Under the pieces are notes generated by a model, which saw nothing but the letters and a program-made list of their open reading frames with translations, was not told the DNA's origin and did no database searches. Of a stretch of 7,228 nt of DNA, positions 1 to 4,722 are shown one piece after another. The stretch comes from Chloroflexota bacterium (GTDB lineage: Bacteria; Chloroflexota; Dehalococcoidia; E44-bin15). The stretch spans positions 1-7,228 of the forward strand of contig JADFVG010000083.1 in assembly GCA_015222405.1 (NCBI GenBank), in the 5' to 3' direction. A program made the translations under genes and the position numbers. Each line of letters opens with the position of its first letter. Position 1 is the first letter of the stretch.

Positions 1-293
1 AATATAACCAGGGGACACCCCTAAAACCCTGGCAGGGAGAACCCTGCACCCCTTTCTGAAGGAGCGGGGGAGTAAATATAATTAGGGGACACCCCTAAAA
101 CCCTGGCAGGGAGAACCCTGCACCCCTTTCTGAGAGAGAGGGAGGGAATATAACCAGGGGACACCCCTAGAACCCTGGCAGGGGGAACCCTGCACCCCCT
201 TCTCAAGGAGAGGGGGAGGAAATATAATTAGGGGACACCCCTAGAACCCTGGCAGGGGGAACCCTGCACCCCCTTGTGAGGGAGCAGGGAAAG
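1..293. repeat. Tandem array of four 72-74 bp GC-rich dyad-bearing units
   Basis: Four direct copies begin with AATATAA at 1, 75, 147 and 221 (units 1-74, 75-146, 147-220, 221-293). Each unit contains AGGGG-ACA-CCCCT (10-22 in unit 1), a CCCTG-G-CAGGG dyad (27-37), and a partly overlapping hairpin GCAGGG-AGAA-CCCTGC (32-47; loop GGAA-type in units 3-4). The middle CAGGG can therefore pair with either flanking CCCTG. A weaker CCTT...AAGG dyad (51-62) is lost in units 2 and 4. Units 1 and 3 read ATAACCAGGGG, while 2 and 4 read ATAATTAGGGG. Units 1-2 carry CTAAAACC and GGGAGAACC, while 3-4 carry CTAGAACC and GGGGGAACC. The array lies just downstream of the minus-strand ACAD operon and may continue past the left edge. 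I see no transposase, and the copies are contiguous, so it is not CRISPR. Function is unknown; an intergenic repeat family or transcription boundary is possible. Confidence 0.93.
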
Positions 294-356
294 AATGATA
301 TATGTGGGAGGGCCACCCGCTTTCCGATAGCTCTCCCCCTTCGCTATTCCTAAAGG
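294..356. other. Short spacer between repeat array and ACAD operon end
   Basis: This stretch follows the last repeat unit and precedes the stop codon of the last ACAD gene. It starts AATGATATAT, which faintly resembles the repeat start, and contains a weak imperfect GTGG/CCAC dyad near 305-316. No canonical terminator with a T-run is visible on the minus strand, so transcription of the operon may run into the repeat array. Confidence 0.4.
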
Positions 357-1490
357 CTAAAGTCCTAGCTGCTTGGCCACCACCTCGCGGTGGAGATCGG
401 CGTTGCCAAAGGTAGCCTCTCCTGCCTTGGCCTGCTTGAAGTAGAGGGGCAAATCGTGGTCAACGGTGAAGCCAATAGCGCCATGAATCTGGTGCCCCAA
501 AGCGGTTACCCGGCAGCAGGCCTCGCTGGTCCAGGCCTTTGCCATCGAGACCTCCATGGCAGCAGGCATTCCTTCTGAGAGCTTCCACGCTGCCTCGTAG
601 GTGATGTATTTCGAGCCATCGACATCGGTGACCATGTCGGCGCAGTAGTTCTGGATCGATTGGAAGCTGCCGATGGGCCGCCCAAACTGGATCCTCTCCT
701 TGGCATAATCGACGCTCATCTCCATCGCTTTTTGAGCACCGCCCACCATCTGGGCGCAAAGCCCCACTGTAGCCTTCTCCAATACCTTCTCCACTACCGG
801 CCAGCCCTTGTCCAGCTCGCCCAGGATGTTCCCTTTGGGCACCTTGACATCATCGAAGATGACCTCGCATTGCTTGTCGCCGGCTATGGTCTTCAACAGC
901 GTGGTGCTGATCCCCGGGCTCTTGGCATCGACGAGGAAGAGGGTGATCCCCTCCTCTGGAGAGGCTTCATCCTTGGTCCTAGCGACGCATATCATATAGT
1001 CGGCTACGTTGGCATCGGGAACGAAAAGCTTGGTGCCATTGATGACATAATCACCGTTTTTGGGGCTGGCTTTAACCTTGATCCCACCAGGCTCATAACT
1101 GGCGCTGGGCTCGGTAAGGGCAAGGGTAAGGATCAACTCCCCGTTCGAGATCTTGGGCAGGAGCTCCTTTTTCTGCTCCTCACTCCCCGCCTCCAGGATG
1201 GCATAGCCAGCGAGGACCACCGTGGAGAAAAAGGGACCGGGGAGGCAGGCTCGCCCGATCTCCTCAAGGAGAACGACCAGATCGAGGAAGGTCATCCCCA
1301 TACCATCATATTCCTCAGGAAATGTCAGCCCCATCCAACCCAATTCAGCCATCTTCCTCCACAGCTCTGGAGTATAGCCTTTCTCATCCTCGACCATCTC
1401 CTTTACCAGCTCCGCAGGACATTCATTGGTGAGAAAATCGCGTGTTGTTGTTCTCAGCATTTCCTGCTCTTCGCTAAAACCTAAGTCCAC
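357..1490 (-). CDS. Acyl-CoA dehydrogenase family protein, beta-like subunit (second copy)
   Basis: This 377-aa protein has the full ACAD fold: N-terminal helical domain (SEEQEMLRTTTRDFL, residues 6-20), middle beta domain with the FAD/substrate motif LTLALTEPSAS (121-131), and C-terminal helical domain with ERIQFGRPIGSFQ (265-277) and HQIHGAIGFTVDHD (333-346). ACADs oxidise acyl-CoA to trans-2-enoyl-CoA and pass electrons to ETF. By my alignment the two usual catalytic-base positions are not Glu: the helix-G position is Val242, and the C-terminal EGT position is Phe361 (FGNADLHR). It therefore looks like the non-catalytic partner of a heteromeric ACAD. The start is GTG at 1488-1490, preceded by AAAGGAGG; the overlapping ATG (1490-1492) reaches a stop after three codons. 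It is the last of three co-directional ACAD genes, 67 nt after the previous stop. Substrate cannot be read from the sequence. Confidence 0.93.
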   Translation of the reverse strand: MDLGFSEEQEMLRTTTRDFLTNECPAELVKEMVEDEKGYTPELWRKMAELGWMGLTFPEEYDGMGMTFLDLVVLLEEIGRACLPGPFFSTVVLAGYAILEAGSEEQKKELLPKISNGELILTLALTEPSASYEPGGIKVKASPKNGDYVINGTKLFVPDANVADYMICVARTKDEASPEEGITLFLVDAKSPGISTTLLKTIAGDKQCEVIFDDVKVPKGNILGELDKGWPVVEKVLEKATVGLCAQMVGGAQKAMEMSVDYAKERIQFGRPIGSFQSIQNYCADMVTDVDGSKYITYEAAWKLSEGMPAAMEVSMAKAWTSEACCRVTALGHQIHGAIGFTVDHDLPLYFKQAKAGEATFGNADLHREVVAKQLGL

Positions 1491-1494
1491 ATCT

Positions 1495-1502
1495 CCTCCT
1501 TT
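1495..1502 (-). promoter_or_regulatory. Ribosome binding site fixing a GTG start
   Basis: On the minus strand AAAGGAGG is followed after four nt (AGAT) by GTG at 1488-1490. The ATG one frame over (1490-1492) gives only M-W-T-stop, so the site supports GTG as the real start of the 377-aa ACAD. Confidence 0.75.
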
Positions 1503-1557
1503 CCTTATTCTGGACTAGTTGCTTCCTTATCCTTCGTCTTGGGTCGTTTTCATGGGT

Positions 1558-2688
1558 TTAAAGGCCCATTTGCTGAGCAACCACCTCCATCTGGGAATCG
1601 GTATCCCCATAGTCTAGCTCTGCCACCTTGGCGCGACGATAGTATAGCCCCATATCATGGTCTCTGGTGGTGCCGATAGCCCCGTGACACTGGACGCACC
1701 TCTCTGTAACCCACTTATAGGCTTCGTTTGTCCACGCCTTGGCAGCCGCTACCTCGAAGGGAGTAGCCACGCCTGCGCCTACCTTCCAGCAGATTTCCCA
1801 GGCGATATGGGTGGTCCTATCCGTCTTCCCCCATACATCCGCCAGGTAGTGCTGGATAACCTGAAAGGTGCCGATAGGTCGTCCATATTGTACCCTTTCC
1901 TTGACAAAGGCATTGGCCATCTCTAAGCTCGCCTGACACCCGCCGCTCATCTCAGCAATTTTCAACGCCGTCCCTTTGGTCATGGCGATCTGCACCACTT
2001 TCCATCCCTGGTTCAGCTCGCCCAGGATGTTCCCTTTGGGCACCCTGACATCCTTAAATACGACCTCAGCTTTATTATCCAGACCCAGGGTAAGCTGGGG
2101 TTCGCATTGGATACCAGGACTCCTGGCGTCCACCAAAAAAACGGTAATCCCCTCCTCCGGCCTGGTACTGTCCTCGGTTCTGGCTACAACGAGGAGGTAA
2201 TCAGCAACATGAGCATCAGGCACAAAGAGCTTGGTTCCGTTGATCACATACTCCTCATTGCTGGCGACAGCTCGAACGGAAATATGCTCAGGCTTCCAGC
2301 TAGCACTGGGTTCGGTCAAAGCCAAAGTGAGGATCATCTCCCCCGCAGCTACTTTGGGGAGGAATTCCCTTTTCTGCTGCTCCGACCCTGCTTCCAGTAT
2401 GGTTAGTCCACACACGAGTGTGGAGATGAAGGGTCCGGGAAGGATATTACGCCCCATTTCCTCGACGAGGAGTGCCAACTCAAAGAAGGTCATCCCAGTG
2501 CCACCATATTCCTCGGGGAAAGTCAACCCTTGCCACCCTAGCTCTGCCATCTTTTTCCACAACTCCGGAGAGTAACCCAGGTCACTTTCCTCCAGCTCCC
2601 TAACCAAAGTCTTGGGGCACTCCGTTTGGAGTAAGTCCCGAGCCATTGTTCTTAACATCTCTTGCTCTTCGGTGAAGTCGAGGTTCAT
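1558..2688 (-). CDS. Acyl-CoA dehydrogenase family protein, beta-like subunit (first copy)
   Basis: This 376-aa ACAD is clearly paralogous to the next gene downstream. It shares TEEQEMLRT (6-14), YSPELWKKMAELGW (39-52), LTLALTEPSAS (120-130), VPKGNILGEL (216-225), VQYGRPIGTFQ (266-276) and CHGAIG (334-339), and ends QQMGL where the other ends KQLGL. The helix-G catalytic position aligns to Ala241 and the C-terminal EGT position to Tyr360 (YGDTDSQM), so neither known catalytic Glu is present. I infer a partner subunit that needs the Glu-bearing 407-aa protein encoded 30 nt upstream. ATG start at 2686-2688; GAGGAG at 2698-2703 (9-nt spacer) is the likely ribosome site, with AAAGGA nearer the start. 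An alternative is an ACAD-like protein with another activity. The fold assignment is secure; the partner role is not. Confidence 0.93.
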   Translation of the reverse strand: MNLDFTEEQEMLRTMARDLLQTECPKTLVRELEESDLGYSPELWKKMAELGWQGLTFPEEYGGTGMTFFELALLVEEMGRNILPGPFISTLVCGLTILEAGSEQQKREFLPKVAAGEMILTLALTEPSASWKPEHISVRAVASNEEYVINGTKLFVPDAHVADYLLVVARTEDSTRPEEGITVFLVDARSPGIQCEPQLTLGLDNKAEVVFKDVRVPKGNILGELNQGWKVVQIAMTKGTALKIAEMSGGCQASLEMANAFVKERVQYGRPIGTFQVIQHYLADVWGKTDRTTHIAWEICWKVGAGVATPFEVAAAKAWTNEAYKWVTERCVQCHGAIGTTRDHDMGLYYRRAKVAELDYGDTDSQMEVVAQQMGL

Positions 2689-2718
2689 TTTTCCTTTCTC
2701 CTCGCGCCAAATTCTTTC

Positions 2719-3942
2719 TTACGTCCTGGGCAATCCTAAACCTATCCAGGCGACGAGGTTTTTCTGGATCTCGGTAGAGCCGGCGTAGATGTTCGGGCCG
2801 GGGGCAGACTGGTATAGCCTCTCAAACTTCCCTGCCATGGGTGCCCATTTTGACTCCCGCTTCAATTGCCCGTAAAGCCCCATAATTTGACATCCCAGAT
2901 AGACGAAGCGCTGATCCAATTCAGTTTGATAATATTTCATCGAGGAGGCCCGGGGGACCATCTCCATAGCCGGCGCCTCTCCCATTTCTACCCTGTGCTG
3001 CCCCCAGAGGACATGGCGGGCTGTAGCCTGCCCTGCCGTGATACCTACGGCGATTTCAGCCAGGCGGTATCGAATGAGGGGGTCTTCAGACAAGGGCTTG
3101 CCTCTCCATCTCGTCTCCTTGCAAAAGTCTATGAGCTCGTCTAGGGAGTGCCTTATCCCACCAAGTCCCGCAAGCCCGGACCTCTCGAAGTTCATCGTAG
3201 CTCGGGTAATGGCCCAGCCCTGGTTTTCCTCCCCGACCCTGTTCTTCACCAGGACTCGCACATCATCCAAGAAGACCTCGTTGAAATATGCCTCCACCTT
3301 CCGAGAGTGGCTGGACATTGTCGGTAGGGGGCGAATCTCGACCCCAGGGCTCTTGAGGTCAAAAAGGAGGAAGGAAAGCCCTCGGCTTCTTGTCAGCTCC
3401 TTGCTTGTCCTCACCACAGCAAAGGCCCAGTCAGCATTGTGAGCACCGGTGGTCCAGACCTTCTGCCCGTTTAGTATGTAGTAATCCCCGTCCCTGACCG
3501 CCATGGTTTGGACATTGGCTAGGTCGGAGCCGGCCTCCGGCTCACTCCAAAGTTGGGCCCAGGTTACTTCTCCTCTGGCGATAGGAGGGAGGAACTCCTC
3601 TCTTTGCTCCTCAGTCCCCATCGCAAGCAGGGTAGGGGCAACCATCGCCATCCCGAACCCATCCACCCCAGGTGCCCTGTAGTAAGCCCTCACCTCATTG
3701 AAAGTAAGCTGCTCGAAGATGGATTTTCCCAGCCCCCCATATTTTTTGGGCCAGGCCAGGGACAACCATCCCCTTTTACCTAGCTCACGAGCTACTCTTC
3801 GGTGGAAGGCCCAGCCTTCATCAGTGGCGAGGTCGTCGGGGGAGTTTTCCCATCCCGGTGGGGCGTCCTTCATCACTTCCTTGAAGAAGTCCTCAAATTC
3901 CTTTCTCAGCTCCTCTGTTCCTGCAATTGGTTCAAAGTCCAC
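2719..3942 (-). CDS. Acyl-CoA dehydrogenase, alpha-type (Glu-bearing) subunit
   Basis: This 407-aa ACAD is first in the present operon. It has a longer N-terminus than its neighbours, the FAD-contact motif WAQLWSEPEAGSDLA (128-142), ILNGQKVWTTGAHNADW (156-172), and a C-terminal IYAGSTEIQKNLVA (385-398). The usual EGT glutamate is Ala387 here, but NFERSG (251-256) places Glu253 in helix G, the alternative catalytic-base position known from isovaleryl-CoA dehydrogenase and the actinobacterial FadE26/ChsE4 type. I therefore read it as the catalytic subunit of a heteromeric ACAD with one or both smaller neighbours. That pairing is inference. Start is GTG at 3940-3942 behind a perfect AAGGAGGT with a 7-nt spacer. 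The next gene follows after 30 nt, as in an operon. The substrate is likely a bulky or branched acyl-CoA, by family analogy only. Confidence 0.94.
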   Translation of the reverse strand: MDFEPIAGTEELRKEFEDFFKEVMKDAPPGWENSPDDLATDEGWAFHRRVARELGKRGWLSLAWPKKYGGLGKSIFEQLTFNEVRAYYRAPGVDGFGMAMVAPTLLAMGTEEQREEFLPPIARGEVTWAQLWSEPEAGSDLANVQTMAVRDGDYYILNGQKVWTTGAHNADWAFAVVRTSKELTRSRGLSFLLFDLKSPGVEIRPLPTMSSHSRKVEAYFNEVFLDDVRVLVKNRVGEENQGWAITRATMNFERSGLAGLGGIRHSLDELIDFCKETRWRGKPLSEDPLIRYRLAEIAVGITAGQATARHVLWGQHRVEMGEAPAMEMVPRASSMKYYQTELDQRFVYLGCQIMGLYGQLKRESKWAPMAGKFERLYQSAPGPNIYAGSTEIQKNLVAWIGLGLPRT

Positions 3943-3949
3943 CCAGTCT

Positions 3950-3957
3950 ACCTCCTT
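3950..3957 (-). promoter_or_regulatory. Ribosome binding site for the 407-aa ACAD (GTG start)
   Basis: AAGGAGGT on the minus strand lies 7 nt before GTG (3940-3942) and immediately after the TGA of the upstream gene relic (3959-3961). This preserves a tight operon junction in which the two genes were probably translationally coupled. Confidence 0.8.
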
Positions 3958-3958
3958 C

Positions 3959-4006
3959 TCATGCCCTGGACAATCCTAAACCTGTCCACGCTACGAGGTT
4001 TTCTGA
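3959..4006 (-). pseudogene. 3'-terminal relic of a deleted alpha-type acyl-CoA dehydrogenase
   Basis: Read on the minus strand, this segment encodes SENLVAWTGLGLSRA followed by TGA. It matches the C-terminus of the adjacent 407-aa ACAD (QKNLVAWIGLGLPRT-stop). Over the 14 aligned codons from the K/E position, 35 of 42 bases agree by my hand count, including a 12-nt identical run encoding GLGL. Upstream of the Ser codon the similarity ends, and the frame runs P-L-L-S-S and then into a stop, so the body of the gene is gone. The relic sits exactly where a preceding operon gene would end, 16 nt before the next start. The simplest reading is an ancestral two-alpha operon whose first gene was deleted, leaving its tail. 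A duplicated 3' end inserted by unequal recombination is the alternative. Confidence 0.75.
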
Positions 4007-4027
4007 TGGGAGTAAAGAGCTTCAAGT

Positions 4028-4043
4028 TATTGTTCCATCAATA
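4028..4043. other. Small dyad in the ACAD operon leader
   Basis: TATTG-TTCCAT-CAATA is a perfect 5-bp inverted repeat with a 6-nt loop. It lies between the promoter-proximal hairpin and the gene relic. It is AT-rich and weak as RNA; an operator is possible, chance is also possible. Confidence 0.3.
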
Positions 4044-4050
4044 TCCCCAC

Positions 4051-4076
4051 GCTGAGGAGCGAGGCTTCGCTACAGC
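4051..4076 (-). promoter_or_regulatory. Hairpin at the predicted 5' end of the ACAD operon transcript
   Basis: On the minus strand the segment folds as GCTG-T-AGCGA-AGCC-TCGCT-CCT-CAGC: a 5-bp inner stem with a 4-nt loop, extended by a 4-bp outer stem across a small asymmetric bulge. The predicted transcription start from the promoter at 4083-4110 falls at about 4076, so the RNA would begin within or at the first base of the hairpin. That resembles 5'-stabilising stems. There is no following T-run, so it is not an intrinsic terminator. Confidence 0.5.
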
Positions 4077-4082
4077 GCCCCC

Positions 4083-4110
4083 ATTATACCTATTTTATGG
4101 GCTGAGTCAA
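4083..4110 (-). promoter_or_regulatory. Sigma-70-like promoter of the ACAD operon
   Basis: On the minus strand, TTGACT (4110-4105) is followed by a 16-bp spacer and a perfect TATAAT (4088-4083). The first ACAD start lies about 134 nt downstream of the expected transcription start. No other good promoter was seen between the RAM-domain gene and the ACADs, so the ACAD operon is probably transcribed separately from it. Confidence 0.7.
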
Positions 4111-4157
4111 TAGTGACAGAAAACACAGCCCTCGATTGGCGATAGGAAACCAAGGCT

Positions 4158-4175
4158 CTTACCGCTTTTGGTAAG
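4158..4175 (-). terminator. Possible weak terminator hairpin after the RAM-domain gene
   Basis: CTTACC-AAAAGC-GGTAAG (minus-strand reading) is a perfect 6-bp stem 12 nt beyond the RAM-domain stop codon, before the ACAD promoter. The downstream sequence (AGCCTTGGTTTCC) has no proper U-tract, so a factor-dependent or non-functional stem is equally possible. Confidence 0.3.
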
Positions 4176-4180
4176 CAGTC

Positions 4181-4195
4181 CTCGGCCTAGCCGAG
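4181..4195 (-). other. Perfect dyad with the stop codon as its loop
   Basis: CTCGGC-TAG-GCCGAG on the minus strand is a GC-rich 6-bp inverted repeat whose 3-nt loop is exactly the TAG stop of the RAM-domain gene (4187-4189). The left arm encodes the last two residues (Leu-Gly). It could protect the mRNA 3' end or be the first half of a tandem hairpin with 4158-4175. Confidence 0.5.
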
Positions 4196-4438
4196 CTGCA
4201 CCGTAAGGCAGGTTACTGTTCTGGCGATGCCGTCAACGGAATGGATGTTTCTTGTCACCAGGTCGCCAATGGCGTTCACATCTGCCGCCTCTACCACTAC
4301 GATGACGTCATAGGGTCCGGTCACCGCGTCCACCGACCTTACCTCACTCACCTGCTTCTGAAGGGTAGTGAGCGTAGCCACCACTTCCTTGGTCTTGCCT
4401 ACCGCGACCTCAATTAGGACAAAAGCCTTCACTGCCAT
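4187..4438 (-). CDS. Stand-alone RAM (Lrp/AsnC ligand-binding) domain protein
   Basis: This 83-aa protein is a single RAM / AsnC_trans_reg domain: KAFVLIEVAVGKTKEVV (4-20, strand 1 and helix 1), then SVDAVTGPYDVIVVVEA (35-51, strands 2-3 with the turn that binds effectors in Lrp-type proteins), then DLVTRNIHSVDGIARTVTCLTV (59-80, helix 2 and strand 4). Full Lrp/AsnC regulators have an N-terminal helix-turn-helix of about 60 residues, and none is encoded here or upstream in frame. Such lone RAM proteins form multimers and are thought to sense amino acids or similar small ligands, sometimes modulating full-length Lrp partners. ATG start at 4436-4438 with AAGGAGGT 6 nt before it. It has its own promoter and is divergent from rsmG. 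The target is unknown, and control of the adjacent ACAD operon is only a positional guess. Confidence 0.9.
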   Translation of the reverse strand: MAVKAFVLIEVAVGKTKEVVATLTTLQKQVSEVRSVDAVTGPYDVIVVVEAADVNAIGDLVTRNIHSVDGIARTVTCLTVQLG

Positions 4439-4444
4439 CAGCCC

Positions 4445-4452
4445 ACCTCCTT
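4445..4452 (-). promoter_or_regulatory. Ribosome binding site of the RAM-domain gene
   Basis: A full AAGGAGGT lies 6 nt before the ATG at 4436-4438. Its position shows that the short protein starts here and that no helix-turn-helix domain has been missed upstream. Confidence 0.8.
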
Positions 4453-4486
4453 TTTTTCTTCTCCGCTTTCTCTCTGTGGCGACTGT

Positions 4487-4515
4487 ATTTTATTTTCTCC
4501 GGTTGGCAAAGTCAA
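4487..4515 (-). promoter_or_regulatory. Sigma-70-like promoter of the RAM-domain gene
   Basis: On the minus strand, TTGACT (4515-4510), a 17-bp spacer and TAAAAT (4492-4487) predict a start near 4480. This leaves a roughly 42-nt, strongly purine-rich leader ending in the AAGGAGGT ribosome site. Confidence 0.65.
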
Positions 4516-4572
4516 CTTTTTCGACCTAAAGGCTGTGGTGGGCTAGCGTGTTTCCGCTTTCTATCCCCCTTC

Positions 4573-4586
4573 TTAGCTTATGCTAA
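4573..4586. other. Dyad in the divergent intergenic region (possible operator)
   Basis: TTAGC-TTAT-GCTAA is a perfect 5-bp inverted repeat with a 4-nt AT centre. It lies between the two divergent promoters (4487-4515 minus, 4651-4680 plus). A wider pair, GGCTGTG (4531-4537) and CACAGCC (4624-4630), brackets it symmetrically. The size and AT centre would suit a dimeric regulator, but nothing identifies one, and chance cannot be excluded. Confidence 0.3.
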
Positions 4587-4650
4587 TTACTTGCTCAGAT
4601 AGCCAAATAGCCTACCGATCTGTCACAGCCATTAGCTCGAAAAAAGTGCC

Positions 4651-4680
4651 TTGGCATAGGTCAGAGCATGGTGTTATAAT
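4651..4680 (+). promoter_or_regulatory. Sigma-70-like promoter of rsmG
   Basis: TTGGCA (4651-4656), an 18-bp spacer and a perfect TATAAT (4675-4680) predict a start near 4687, about 36 nt before the rsmG ATG. It probably drives rsmG and the overlapping membrane-protein gene. Confidence 0.65.
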
Positions 4681-4695
4681 TCAACAACAATATCT

Positions 4696-4709
4696 GACTC
4701 CCGGGGGTC
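4696..4709 (+). promoter_or_regulatory. Leader hairpin before rsmG, no clear Shine-Dalgarno
   Basis: GACTC-CCGG-GGGTC can fold into a 5-bp stem (one G-U pair) ending 13 nt before the rsmG ATG. The only purine-rich stretch of the leader (GGGGG) is inside this structure, and no AGGAG-like motif occurs at normal spacing, unlike every other gene here. Confidence 0.4.
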
Positions 4710-4722
4710 CTTTGACATTGGC

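Noticed and set aside
21..206. Minus-strand open frame of 61 aa across the repeats
   Set aside because: The translation merely repeats GCRVxPARVLGVSP because the DNA is repetitive. There is no ribosome site or independent support.
1..293. CRISPR array
   Set aside because: The whole 72-74 bp unit is repeated without unique spacers, the copies diverge, and no cas gene is present.
660..1484. Long plus-strand open frame (274 aa) opposite the 377-aa ACAD
   Set aside because: It lies entirely antisense to a gene with clear ACAD motifs, has no ribosome site, and its protein shows no recognisable domain. It arises from the codon bias of the opposite strand.
1490..1492. ATG as start of the last ACAD
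   Set aside because: It is in another frame and reaches a stop after three codons. GTG at 1488-1490 opens the conserved frame.
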